Source: Chrysopilus asiliformis (Eukaryota; Arthropoda; Insecta; Diptera; Rhagionidae). From it: DNA of 64,000 nt. Below the pieces are notes generated by a model. That model saw only the letters and a list, made by a program, of their open reading frames with translations, searched no databases and was not told the DNA's origin. Made by a program: the position numbers and the translations under genes. The stretch spans positions 91,779,491-91,843,490 of the forward strand of contig OZ035961.1 of NCBI GenBank assembly GCA_964034945.1, in the 5' to 3' direction. Positions 22,061 through 33,962 of this stretch are shown piece after piece; the stretch's first letter is position 1; every line of letters begins with the position of its first letter.

Positions 22061-25000
22061 TGGGACCGAAAAACAATATGCCTAAATCCGGGTCTGTTCC
22101 GGCGAATCCGAGACGTATATCCACCTTAATTATAATAATTTAATATATTGATACAACATTATAAAAAAATATTAATTTTGACAAAACAATTATTTTTAAG
22201 TCAGCGGATTTATCATGAGGCATATTTTGTTAACAATGTCCCTGAAAAAAAAAATTTTTAAGGTTTACACAAGGCAGGAAAATAATAACAATAATGTCAA
22301 ACCCGTCAAAAATATTACTTTTCAAAACAAAAACAAATATTTTTTTTTCACCTAAAAAAATTGAATTTGTTGTTATTCAACCCGAACAGCGCAAATAAAA
22401 CAACAAAATTGAGTAAATTCAAGAATTTATCCACAAAAACAACAAGCAAAGAAAGAAAAAAAATGTCAACAACATAAAAATATTCCAATATTAAATTCCT
22501 TAAAAATGGTAAGGGAAAAAAACTTCAAAGGTAAAAAACGTAGAGAGACAAAAAATTGATGAAACTGAAATTAATTTTTATCATTGATTTTTTTTTCCTA
22601 TTTTTATATGAAGGTGAAATGAGAAACTCCGAAAAATGTCAATATGGAAGGTAGGCGCGGAAATCCTTCGTCGGGCTGACAGACGAGGCAGCGTCCTGGA
22701 TGTGTCAAGGGAACGTAAGTTTGTTTTTTTTTTTTAGAAAATCGGCAAAGTTACTTGCGTTCGCGACAGTTCGAGGACAATTTTGACGGAGGAGCACATG
22801 GGAGACGACTGTAAATCGGATACGAAATATAGGCAATGGCAAAGGTAAAGGTGAAGGGAGTCTATTATTTAATCATCTCTTATAAAATTTAATATCCCGA
22901 ATTCCAGATGTGTTATGAAGTGAGAAATTCAGGTCGTGGACGAATCGAGTCCGATGGCAAACAAAACGTGAATGTTGGGCAAAACAGATGGGGAGGAAAA
23001 TGGGGGCTGTAGAATTCCAGTGGTTGATGTTGGACATTTGTTGGCAATGGGAAAATCATAAGTCTGCCGTTTTCCAGAATTTCATCAAGAAACAGTGGAG
23101 TGAGGTGGGGTGCCGCAAGGTTCAAAAAAATGTCCTTTACACTTTCCAGGAATGCACTGCGCATGATTGGATCTCATTTTGTTCTTATCAGTATCGCGTA
23201 CCTCAGCGAGAGAACAGACGTAATACTTTGCAAGAGAACAGACGAGCGCAAGACTTTTTCCCGGTGACGCCCATTCAGCCGTTGCCATGTTTAGCACCTG
23301 TAAATGGAATTTCAGTGGGCGGGGCAAAAGATAGCCAAGAGAAACATTCGAGCCATGCACCACATGAAAGGATGCTGTGGAATGTTTGTTCTTCATCTGC
23401 CTTTTCCATATCGTTTCACAGTGAAATTTTCTCCAGGTAAGCGTTTTATTTGAATCTCAACCTTTGATGCATCGCAGACAGGAATTTGAAAAATTCTCCC
23501 AACTGCTAGGAGTATTTTATTTTCCAAATGATTGCGAAATAACTGAGCCCCGAAATGTGAATTTTTTATCCCGAAAATTCTGGTGAAATATTTACCACTC
23601 GAAAAGATGAATCGCGAGAGGAGAAGGGAGGTCTAAACAATGAAAAAATCTAAAAGATTTAAAAAAAATGTTTGAAAAAAATTCGAAAAAAAACATTAAC
23701 GACTATGAGAGATTTTCAGAATTCCGACTAAGGGTGGTTTTGCGTTTACAGGGCCAAAAGTGGGATGTTTGCGGGTGCAGTTTTTCCCTCTCAGAGTATT
23801 TGATTTTATCAGCCATACTTGGAATGCTTTCTGAGTGGGAACAACCAATCCCGAATGGATTGAAATCGCCCAGAAACCTGCTATCTTTGTTTCTCTAGCA
23901 AAGTTGGATGTATATATTTTACAACGCAAATATCTTACCTTTGACCATAGAGTCAGACGAATATAGACGTTCGACTATGGCGGACTTTTTCCAACCACTA
24001 TAAATTTCCAGTCAAGGTAAATTTTCGAGGGTGGGTGAATTCTGAAGAAACGAAGCGTGGTTCACGATTGTCGAAGCTCGGATAGCTTAAACGTTTTAAG
24101 CTGCTGTGAAGGAGGCTGAGATTTCTTTAGTTTAGTGCGTTAACAGATTTCGTGGGTATCGCGTGTGTTGTGTATACGAGCATAATTCATAAGATTTGTG
24201 CTCTTTTTTTGTGATAATTATATTGTATATGAACAGAACTTACATGAAAGAAAAAATTAATGAACTATTTATCTGTATCTATCATAAATGTATACATCTA
24301 TCTATTAAAGTCATTGTTGTATCTGTAAATTCATTTCCGGTTTTAAAACCATTCGCTAAACAAAGGATAATAGCGCTAAATTAAAGAAAATTAATAACAC
24401 AAGTGTGTATAAAACGATACCAGTGGCGGCACAAAATTAATTTATATCCGAATACGCCGGACGACGACCTCATTTGGGGACATTGCTGTGAATTGAACAT
24501 TTTATCCGTGACAACATTGAAGGAATAACGAACAGTGGCTGGTAAACGAAACTCGGGAGTGGTACCCAAAGTTATTACATGTCAGTATTAAAGGCAAAGA
24601 ACCCATCAAGTGTTACCTGATTGTATTAACACCTGTCGAATTCATTTTAAGACGGCGAAATTAAGTGTACGATCGACCCTCGTAAATGGTGCTTCACTAT
24701 CATACCGCATAACCAAAAAATAAAAAAAAATAAACATTTTCCGACACAGTCAAACAATTTGAGCGTGTGTATGTGAAGAAACTTCTTAGTAAAGTTTATG
24801 ATTTACCATGAAAATCTAGGAATTCATATCACTAATTTGAACACAAATATAAATTTTCTACACTATACTAGCTTGTGTGCGATAGAAAAAGGATCTGTCG
24901 CCATATTTGCCCGTAGTACATCATTCAATTAACACATTTTACGCTTTTTTGTACTCATTGGAGGTTTTTCCTGGTATCCTAGTCTTTTTTTTTTGTTTAA

Positions 25001-25679
25001 AATACGGGTACGATCACACACACACACACACGTACGTACATTCAACTTTTAGTAGTTGAAATTGGTGGAGTCGGAGTTATAGGGAATGGCAGGAGTAAAG
25101 GGTTTGGTCGGCTGGAGTAGAAAGGTCTAATAAATTAAATTTGTTAGTTGCTTATTAAATTAATAAAACTTAACAAGTGCTAAGGGTCCTTATACACAGG
25201 CATACGTTGAATGTTATCGTTTTTGGCGGCCCAATAGAAGGATTACTTCTGGGGCAATTTTAATTAAACGGTAACAAAATTGTTTTCATTCTTTTTGAAT
25301 GTCACTTAAGGTGTTTTTAGTTCAAATTCAACAAATTTTTTTAATGATTTTACATGACTTTTCAATCTGAGATTGTTTATGTAAATTAGATTTTTTTTAG
25401 AGATTCCTTTACATTTTTTGAGGAAGGATCGTATTTGATTTTAATCAAGTCTGGTACTCAGTGATCGAAACAATTAATTTTTTTTTAAATTTATTAAATT
25501 CAAAGTGCTTTATAATTATTTTAGAGGTGATTCTCAGATTGTATTAAATTTGATTTCTAATTTTTAATCGTAATGATTGGATGAGTTACATTTATTATTA
25601 AATCTCTCTGTGGAAAGTTCATATACAGAAATTTTTAAAGGAAAAAAAATATCTTAGAAACTTGGCCTGTGCACCTCTC
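22061..25679. other. No supported gene; (CA)n at about 25015-25031
   Basis: Open frames at 22988-23440 (150 codons, plus) and 23085-23396 (minus) overlap on opposite strands in a GC-balanced island with no domain. The rest is AT-rich with a short dinucleotide repeat (CA)n. Confidence 0.35.
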
Positions 25680-26503
25680 AAACGCCAAAAATGAACGACA
25701 CTAGAGTGTTTGGAATGACAAACGATTTTGATTTCCGTCCGTCTGTCCATAAACACAACAACTTTCGAAAGGATTGAGTTAGAGACTTGAAATCTTGTAT
25801 AGTTACGTTCCTCGTAGGCTAAGTTCTTGAACGGGCAAAATTGGACCATTCCATCTCTCCTCACTCACACTCAGAAAAATGTCCAGGTCAACTTTTTGTC
25901 AGGTTAACTCTGACCTTACAGAGGTTTCTGTAAGCCAGCTAGCGGTCAGAGTTAACCTATCTAAGGTCAATTCGTGCAGCTCCCAATGCCCTACTTCACC
26001 TGCTGGTGGCTTAATTTCAGAATTTCTCCGACCACAGGTCAACTCAGTTTTACTTGCCCACATGCAGGCGAATGCGCGCCTGCCCGAGGCCAATTACGCC
26101 GTATGTAGGTCGTCGAGTTAGCCTCCATTTTTCTGAGTGCAAACAAATGAAAAAGTTGTTTTCAATTTTCTCAAAACGGTTAGTCTTATCGAAAAAAATT
26201 GTAAAAATAAAATGTGTTTAGAATAACATTTTACATAACTCATCAATACATCAAAATTCCATTGAACCACTCCTTCCCCCTCCCCCGTGCAAAATGGTAT
26301 ATTTTTTCCTATTTCCTCAAAAACAATACGAAAAATTTATAGAGATGAAATGTGATTAGAATATTATTTTACATAACCGTTCCGTAGATCAAAATCCAAA
26401 CGGACCTCTTTCCCCTCTCTCCCACACAATTGGATTTTGTTTGTCCTCATATAGAGTATTTGACAATTGGCACATGGCAATTTTAGGATTTCTGATGTTT
26501 TTT
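25680..26503 (+). mobile_element. Old Helentron-like element, 5'-truncated, interrupted by a CACTA-like MITE
   Basis: Starts near CAAACGCCAAAAATGAACG with a very short GTCC/GTCT remnant (25736-25748), then GAAAGGATTGAGTTAGAGAC. It continues after the MITE at 25868-26139 with CAAACAAATGAAAAAG. It ends with CATATAGAGTATTTGACAATTGGCACATGGCAATT-type hairpin sequence and a T-run. Confidence 0.65.
25868..26139. mobile_element. CACTA-like MITE, copy 2
   Basis: Same length as copy 1 (272 bp) and nearly identical, differing at a handful of sites (for example GTTTCTGT for GTGTCTGT). It has identical CACTCAGAAAAATG termini, and CA lies directly outside both ends. Copy 1 has TG in that position, so the 2-bp flank is target sequence rather than element. 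Confidence 0.82.
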
Positions 26504-27000
26504 GAATTTAAATTTGTGTTTTAATAAAATATTTTTTTTTAATTCAGAAAAGAAGTTTAATTCAATTGTGGCTACAGTATTATATATTGAACCTACTCTG
26601 TTTATGTACGCAATCTACTTCCGAAAGCTCTTTATAAAGAGGGTGACTGTACGTCCCGGATTTAGGAATTATGTCGTGGCATCGCGAAAATTAAATTCTT
26701 TTAACGGATTTTACGATTTCATATTATTAAAGATTAAAGACTAAAACGCCATTACTAAATATATAAAAGCTTTTCGACTCTAGAGGTGCATTTAGAGAAT
26801 TGGAGATCCTAGGCGCAGAAAAAATTTGATGCCCCAATGACAATTTTAGGCTCTAAGCTGTCCAACCCTTTTTTTAGATCATATTCCAACTTAAGGCCCT
26901 AAAAAAGTTCCTTTATGATAAAAAAAAGATTTCCAAAATTGTTAAATAAGATTTCAAAAAACACCCAAAGAAAGATGCGCTGCAGGCGAAATTTCTTTAA

Positions 27001-27333
27001 CCCTTCGTTGGACCCCTATTTCATACAACGTACTTTGGACCCCTCTGGTACAATTGTACCAGTGGGAACTTCATATGGTGCCATAAGTGCCAATATTTTT
27101 TTGCTGATTATCTTTTGAACTGCAGGATTTTACATTTACAAAAGTGTACACTATGTACACTGCACACGGGTGGTACAAATGTACCAAGGGGGATCAACGA
27201 CGCACATCTTTTTTATTTTTTGGCTTCAGACGGAACCCAAATTATTTAGCATACTTTTAGCATATATTTAGCATACTAATCCAATGTTCAAAGTTGAAAT
27301 TGGTACAATTGTACCAAGGAGTCCAACGAAGGG
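27001..27333. mobile_element. piggyBac-like MITE (TTAA)
   Basis: The 333-bp element begins CCCTTCGTTGGACCCC after TTAA (26997-27000) and ends GGAGTCCAACGAAGGG before TTAA (27334-27337). The interior contains three related palindromes, GGTACAATTGTACC or its AAATGT variant, near 27050, 27170 and 27302, probably subterminal repeats. No transposase. Confidence 0.87.
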
Positions 27334-27359
27334 TTAATCAATGACTAGTTTTAAATAAA

Positions 27360-27882
27360 AACATAACAAAAGCTAACATATAATTGCCAATCTGATTTAA
27401 GTGAACGGCGAACAGTTGTATCAAAATTCCACTTTGAAGTCAAACTTTCCAATAAGATTTTTTAAAATTTATTCCAATCGGATTTTGATGTATGGGAGTT
27501 TTATGTAGAATCATATCCTGAATAACTTTTGTTCTTGCATTTTTTTTTATAAGATGCACCGTTTTTGAGATATTCGCATAAAATATTTTTGTTCGTATGG
27601 GGGGTACCCCCCCTAATGGTCTATTTTTGCTCATGAACGAACTTGGCCTCCCATTTTACGAAAAACGGATCTGCTCAAAATTTCAAGTCTCTAGCTCAAT
27701 CCGGGCACTCGCGCCACAGACGGACGGACGGACGGACGGACGGACATGCTAAATTCAACTTTTTTTATCATTCTAAACACACTGGTGTAATTCATTTTTT
27801 TGTGTGATGACGGGATCTTGGCGTTACAAACGGTAAGGCAAATTTAATATACCCTTTGGTTTCACCATACGGGTATAAAAAG
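27360..27882 (-). mobile_element. Helentron/DINE-1-like element, copy 4
   Basis: Minus-strand copy ending at CACCATACGGGTATAAAAA. Its GTCC tract is short (27717-27745). The 3' part reads GTTCGCCGTTCACTTAAATC in family orientation rather than GAATTTTGATACGAATATC; it shares this with copies 6 and 7 (subfamily B). The 3' terminal hairpin is decayed. Confidence 0.75.
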
Positions 27883-28098
27883 GTGGTGCAATTTTTGAGT
27901 TATGCTGCCATAAATCCCCTAATTCTGGGGCTTTGTATGGGCTAGACTTAATACTGGCTTGATAGTATCAGTTATTTGTTTTGAAATTGAGGTAGCAAAA
28001 ATTTAAGGCTTATGTTATCATTGATTACTCTCATACATATTTCCTTTATATAACAATGTCACCCACACAAACAGCTTCTAAATGCTTACTACTTGATT

Positions 28099-28722
28099 CT
28101 TATACTCTATATGAGAATATAAAAGTATTTTAGATGTAGTATGCCATCTGTAACGAATCGAACCAATCGTCGGACACAAAAATTAACTACAGCAGAGCGT
28201 TTGGGTGGACAAAAGATTTTGATTTCCGCATGTCCGTTCTTCTGTCTGTCCGTAAATACTATACCTTTCGAAGGGATCAACCTAGAGATTTAAACATTTC
28301 TCCAGTTATGTTTCTCGTAAATAGGAACGTTAAGTTCTTCAACGGGCAAAATCGGACCAATCCTTCCCCCTTCCCTCATACGTATTAAAAAATTTAGAAG
28401 TGTAGAATGTGTTTAGAATAGGATTTAACATAACTCATCCATACATCGAGATCCAGTTGGACCAATAATTTCCTCCTCCCTGGAAATGAAATAGTTTTCT
28501 GGGTTTTTCTCAAAAACGGTGCATGGTATCGAAAAATATGTAAAGATGAAATGTGTTTAGAATATGATTTTACATAACCGTTCCATACATCAAAATCTAA
28601 TTGAACCTCTCCTTCTCCTCTCTCTACCACAATTGGATTTTTTTAAATAAAAATTTTGTCTGTCCTCATATAGAGTATTTCACCATTGGCCTTGGCAAAT
28701 GTAGCTGTTCTTATGTTTTTTT
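28099..28722 (+). mobile_element. Old Helentron-like element, uninterrupted
   Basis: Begins TATACTCTATATGAGAATATA and ends CCTCATATAGAGTATTTCACC, so ACTCTATATGAG and CTCATATAGAGT form subterminal inverted repeats, as ACCCGTATGGTGA/TCACCATACGGGT do in the young family. The GTCT tract is nearly lost (28230-28251). It ends GGCAAATGTAGCTGTTCTTATG plus a T-run. It preserves the empty site for the insertion at 18378. Confidence 0.72.
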
Positions 28723-28946
28723 ATAGAACACACTTTTTCATGAAATTGTTTGTATAAAAATAACAGATCTACTAAAACAAACTAATGAAGCGCCGGTTAT
28801 TTAAGTAAGAAACTTCTACTTTTTTGGTTTACAAAAGTTCAACATTTGCACCCGAGGCCCATTTAATTAACGTCAATGAAATACATAAAAGCTGTAGGGG
28901 GAAGGGGGAAGGGGGAGTCTACTGTAACATCTACGATACATAAAAT

Positions 28947-29624
28947 CTGTGGTCACAAGTTGTAAGGGCCTAACTCGACTTTAGCCGTTTTCAATGTTTT
29001 TACAGAATTGTGTTCTCCTTCCAAAATGCTCTTAACTCCACTAACCCGTTAGTTTCTACGACCATTTTTGACCGTTATACGCTACTACATCAAATGGCTA
29101 AAGTCAAAAAATTTCCAAGTTGCATTTGGAAGAACGGCTAAAGTCAGATCCCATATATTTTTGTATAGACTTAATCCACTCTTATGGGTGAGAAGCTGCA
29201 TTGTTTTGATAGTTTTTGCACGTGGAATAGTGGCTTAAGTCGAATTAGTTCATTCTTCGGTTTTAATTTTTCCGAAACGAGCAGGCTAAAGTCTGTTTTA
29301 GCCTCTTTTTCAAATCGGGGTGTAGGTTTTTAGGGGCTTAACTTGACTTTAGCCATTGATTGTAGCCATTTCTAAGACATAAAAAAGTTTTGAAAGAGTG
29401 GCTAAAGTAAAATAATCCTTAATTTCTCTGAAAATATTAAGTTTGAATAAACCAGATTAAACCAATCGTAAAAAGCTTATTTTTCATAACGTTTTGTAGT
29501 TATAGGTTTTTGAATTCGGTTTGATACCCCTTTTCCGCCAACAGTTAAAATTTCATAAATATTAAAATGCTTCTCCTGAAAAATGAAGAAATTCGACTTA
29601 AGCCCTTATTACTTGTGACCACAG
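28947..29624. mobile_element. MITE with CTGTGGTCACAAG termini and internal repeats
   Basis: The left end CTGTGGTCACAAGTTGTAAG and inverse of the right end CTGTGGTCACAAGTAATAAG form about 20-bp terminal repeats. Inside are at least seven copies of GGCTAAAGTC/GACTTTAGCC in both orientations. No target duplication is clear, so superfamily is undetermined (hAT is possible). Confidence 0.7.
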
Positions 29625-31054
29625 AAATATATCATTAAAACACCAAGGTGCAGACATGTTTAAAAGTTAACTCATTCAGATCATGTGCACATTACAATGT
29701 TAACTGGTTTACTGTTTCAACATCTCGCTAAAATATTAAATCTGTGACTTCATTCATAATTTTTTCTTAGCCCAATTTCTTATAGGAAAGTAGTATACTA
29801 CCTCCATCGATGCATTTTATTTTAAACACTGGACATTACTGGTGGTCTTCTGAAAGGTTAAAAGGGTTCTCCTGCGACACAGTATTCTTAAAAAGTTTTA
29901 CAAAAACCGTGTAATCGATAAACCACCGGTCCTTAAATATCGAGAAAAGGGGGATCGCGAAAAAACGGTTACACGCCACTACACAGACGCCATTGCTCAA
30001 CATTTTAGTTCAATTGGTCAAGGAGTTTTCGAGTTAACGTTTTTGAATTAAAAAAAGCTAGTAGGATAAAATTTGCGAAAAATAAAAGCTCGGAATGGTG
30101 AAATTAACCCAACGTATTTTATTCAAAGCCCTCATAAGGAAAGGATTGGATTTAAAACATTTTTTTCGCGATTGTTTCTATAAAAATTTCAACATCCAAT
30201 TATTGTTCCTGAGTGAACTAAACTTTAAAGGCCTGGCATTAAACATGCGATTTTTTAGTAATGTCCAGAAATTTCAACCCTGATTCTAATTCTTTTGATA
30301 GCATAAAAATATAAGATTTCGTGGGATCGAAAATCGAAATTTTTATTTGAAAAAAAGGGATTTTTAGCTTGAAAAATTATTTGGCGTGAGTGTTTCAAAA
30401 TACTTAATGTGTATTGAAAATTATTTATTTATTTATCAGCCATACAGAGAAGTTCTCATGAACTACACAAATTAAATGATCACAAAAGATTATTCAAATT
30501 AAACAAGATAAGCAAATTCAGAAATCCCACAAAAATTAGCAACTACTTGAATTGGAATAATGTTGAGAATTTCATTCCAATTCATACAACAACACTAATA
30601 ATATTGATATTAATTATTTAACTATTTAGCTCAAATATTTATTTATCAATGAAAATGCACTGCTAGTGTAAATCAGCCCTTCGACATTGATTTGAATTAA
30701 ATAAACCATAGGTACATAATTAATAAAATTCACATAATTCACATGCATACGCATTCACCGCAAATATACATACGTATAAGTAATAATATCAATTAAACAT
30801 TGTATACAAAAATTTCAATATGTGCTAAAAATATATATTTTTCAGTTGCCATTCAACAATTTAATTTTTAACATTTGCTAACTTTACACTCGACTAGTTT
30901 AAAATGTTTGAATTATAATCGACTGAATGATGATGAAATAATTAAATTTATAATTTAATAAATGTAAAGTGCTTAAATTAATAGTTAAGTGTGTGATAAC
31001 GAAAAAACAGTCATCACGCTGTCTGCTCTGTCGATTCGAAATTTTTCAGCTAAT
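29625..31054 (+). promoter_or_regulatory. Upstream region of otp first coding exon; 5' UTR not delimited
   Basis: Strongly AT-rich from about 30400 to 31000 and free of recognisable transposons in its last ~600 bp. That is what one would expect of a promoter and 5' UTR, but no initiator or TATA box can be defended. TTTTTCAG just before CTAATATG (about 31043-31050) could be a splice acceptor, in which case the true transcription start lies farther upstream. Confidence 0.35.
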
Positions 31055-31088
31055 ATGCTGAATAATTTAAATTCTGCTGCATTGGGAG
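31055..31088 (+). CDS. otp: Orthopedia homeodomain protein, first coding exon
   Basis: The ATG at 31055 has A at -3 and opens 11 codons (MLNNLNSAALG) plus one base. It ends at a consensus donor, G|GTAAGG (31089). That leftover G joins exactly with the GT that begins the exon at 39985 to make a glycine codon, so frame and phase agree across an 8.9-kb intron. The exon is too short for ordinary gene finding. The assignment rests on the phase match, on the start and donor quality, and on the similar MLNN-type start I associate with fly otp (a recollection, not checked). An alternative upstream non-coding exon is possible. Confidence 0.72.
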
Positions 31089-31449
31089 GTAAGGCTTTTC
31101 CAAAATAATTGAATTAATTTACTAATAAACTTTTAAATAAAATTTAAATACTATCATTTAGATAAATATTTACTTTAATTCTACTCAATGAATTCATTCT
31201 AGTTCAGAATTTTTTAATATATTTATTAAATGTTTTCATCCTAAAAATAAGATTTGGATTTATTTCAGTATGTAAATCGATTTAGTACTAAGTTTATATA
31301 ATTTCGAATTTAAAAAAAACCCCTATTTGAAAATCACAAATTGATAGGCGAATTAGATCCTTGAATGAAAATAACACAAATTCGATAAACATTTAAAATA
31401 CTTGAAGTAAAACAATTACTATAAGATTTTCGGACCACCCCCCCCCCCC

Positions 31450-31530
31450 CTTCCCCTCCGCATCTCCTCCGCATCTCCTCTGCATCCCCTCCGCATTCCC
31501 TCCGCATCCCCTCCGCATCCCCTCTCTATA
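31450..31530 (+). repeat. 12-bp minisatellite (CTCCGCATCCCC type)
   Basis: About six to seven units of CTCCGCATCTCC/CTCCGCATCCCC directly after a C-tract at 31437-31450. It lies in otp intron 1. The minus-strand frame 31419-31613 (Gly/Arg/Asp-rich) is only the translation of this repeat. Confidence 0.9.
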
Positions 31531-32782
31531 CGTCGCACTTTTTGCGGGTTTTTATATAATACAACCAGTAAACAATAAATATTTACATTTTTTCGTAAAA
31601 AATTAGTAAACAATCATTGTTTACGTTAACAATGGTAAAGTATGTAATGTAAACTATCGCAAATAAACACCTGTTTTATGTCGAAAGCAGTCTCTGAGTT
31701 TCGTTATTTAAGTAAAACACAAATATTGAACGTATTTAATAGTTTGAAATCTGGAGCAAATAGATTTTCGGCATACTTCAAAAAATAAGTATAATTAAAT
31801 GAATGGATGACCCAAATCTGCCTGTTGGTTCGTTCCCATTGGTACACTGAATAATTACTGTTGAATTTTTGAACTTGAAGATTTACAACAAAAAGAAAAA
31901 AAAATCTTCAAGAAATTTTATTTTAGAAAGGGGAATATTTTGACTATTACCGAAATTCATTATCCAGACTTGTCAAACCGAGTCCTGAAATTACTGAGAA
32001 TTTTCTGCTACATCCTCTCAAGTCGAAAGATTTTTTTCTAATTGGCGTCAAATCCAATTACAATCAGTGAAAAAATTGGTCAAATGGATAAAATTATTGT
32101 TAGATCAATTAATTTTTAATCTTGATTTTGTTTGTTAAATTAACAAAGGGAAATTTATTCCTCCCTAAATAAAAAATTTGGTCATATCGATCAAATCACT
32201 GTTAAAACAACCAAATTTTTGTTAAAATCACAAAAAAAATTGTCAATTTTAATAGATATTTTTGGAGGAAAATCTTTGTTCAACAAAAAAATTGTTAATT
32301 TATCAAAAATAAATGGGATTACGGAAATTTGTTCAATCAAGTCAAATTTCTATCATGGAATATTATTCGCATGTGGTTCGTGTACTCGCGATTTATATAC
32401 GTTGGACCTGCCTAGTACCGCACTCTCACATTTGTGTCGCAGTAATTTTTAAATTGCAGAGGCGTTGCTTGATTTCTCGAAGGTTTTCAAGATCTTTGAA
32501 CTTCCGTACTCCCATTATCTCGAAATATTCTATAACTAGAGCTTTCGTCTTTCATCTTCAGATTGGACAAGTTCCAATAAAAATAAGTATTGACTCCTAT
32601 TCGGATAGACCTTGGTGCTATAATTATAGGAACGAATCCTACTTTTGCCAATCCGAGACATGATAATCGAGTGGGAGAAGGGAATGCGAGGTTACTTGAT
32701 ACGGAACGCCAACGATACAACAAATTCTATACTGAAAATAAAACTTGATTTAAACAAAAACCAAGAAAAAAATTTAAAAAAT

Positions 32783-32969
32783 TGCCCCACAGGCGAATTT
32801 TTTTAAGATATCATAGAATGCAGTGCTGTTAATTGAATCAAGAACTACAGAGTCGCAAGCAATGTAAAGAGAGAATTACTCGCAACAGAAAGTTTTCGCG
32901 CCGCAGGCAACATTTATTGAGATGCACACGTCGTTTGTGGGAAATTGTTGAAAACATGTGCCACAGGCA
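32783..32969 (-). repeat. Three copies of the dispersed GC motif
   Basis: TGCCCCACAGGCG (32783), CGCGCCGCAGGCA (32897) and TGTGCCACAGGCA (32957). The last two starts are exactly 60 bp apart, as are three copies at 1893-2013. All are in the orientation opposite to the 1.9-2.1 kb cluster, and all lie within otp intron 1. Confidence 0.55.
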
Positions 32970-33179
32970 AAAAAAATTGTGATTTAGAGCAACCTCTAAC
33001 CGAAGCAGAGTATTTTTTGAGATAGCATGGTTTCCAAAAAAAAAGATCACCTCTAGACTGTGTGAAAAGAACAACTTTTGACTTTAAAACGAGATAGTTT
33101 TAAAAAAAAATCTCGAAAGACATTATGGGAGGAGTTAAATCAATTTTGGGAACTTGATTCCTAAAGAAAATGTTGTTAA

Positions 33180-33727
33180 TGGTTCAACCACAGTGAAGGC
33201 GGCAAGCGGCAGCGGCGGGCGGCATTTTTTTTGCACTAATGTAGCGCAACGAGAGCTGCTACAATACAGCGGCAACGGCAGCGCACTTTTTCCGTCGCCG
33301 CCGAGTTTGAATCCAAGTCAAACTTGCCACCGCCGCCCAAAATGTTTTATGAAAACCACCACATTCGGCGCCACATTCTATGCCGATTTTTCTTCGTTGT
33401 TTTGTGACAACCACGACATTCGGCGCCACATTCTATGCAGTTTTTTTGACGTTTTGATTTCGCAAGATTCCGACAACGGAGAAAAAATTAATCGAGTTCG
33501 TGAAAGGAAATCCAATGCTCTACGATTTGGCCCATCCTCAATATAAAAGGATAGACATCAAGGAAAATAAATGGAACGAAGTAGCGGACGAATTAAATAA
33601 GTTTTGATGTTTCAATTTTGACAGAGGCATGCCGCTATCATTGTAGCTGGCTCGGCGGTATGTGTGGCGGCGCCATGCCGCCCGCCGTCGCCGCTGCCGC
33701 TTGCCGCCTTCACTGTGGTTGAACCAT
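33180..33727. mobile_element. GC-rich foldback MITE with TAA flanks
   Basis: The left arm TGGTTCAACCACAGTGAAGG continues into GCGGCAAGCGGCAGCGGCGG; the right arm is its near-exact inverse, giving terminal repeats of about 48 bp. TAA lies at 33177-33179 and 33728-33730. Inside, a CGACATTCGGCGCCACATTC segment is tandemly repeated (about 33360 and 33413). The plus-strand frame 33154-33546 runs into it and is not a gene. It is much richer in GC than its surroundings. Confidence 0.83.
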
Positions 33728-33730
33728 TAA

Positions 33731-33959
33731 GGCTCCGTTTACACTCGCGATTTTTTCTTAAATTCTCCGTGAATTGTATTCATCTATCGCGGGATAAATT
33801 CACTTAGCAAAAATTGTGAAAAGTTGAATTTTCTCCAGTGATGTTGTATGAACAAAATTCAAGTCCAGCGTCTTTCAAGAATAGGTTTCAGAATTTAATG
33901 TCGTGATGTAAACTGTTGTGAAACTGAAATTTAGTGTCACAGAATAAAGTAACGCCGCC
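33731..33959. mobile_element. TWA-flanked MITE, family GGCYCCGTTTACACT, copy 1
   Basis: Starts GGCTCCGTTTACACTCGCGA directly after TAA (33728-33730) and ends ACGCCGCC before TAA (33960-33962). It aligns with 38669-38945 (GATAAATTCACTTAGCAAA, AGGTTTCAGAATTTAATG-type sequence). The left TAA is also the right flank of the GC-rich MITE at 33180-33727. Confidence 0.75.
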
Positions 33960-33962
33960 TAA

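Noticed and set aside
22988..23440. 150-codon frame as a gene
   Set aside because: An overlapping opposite-strand frame is equally open and no motif is present; kept only as part of a GC-balanced island.
33154..33546. 130-codon plus-strand frame
   Set aside because: It starts outside and ends inside the GC-rich foldback MITE; openness follows from GC-rich composition.
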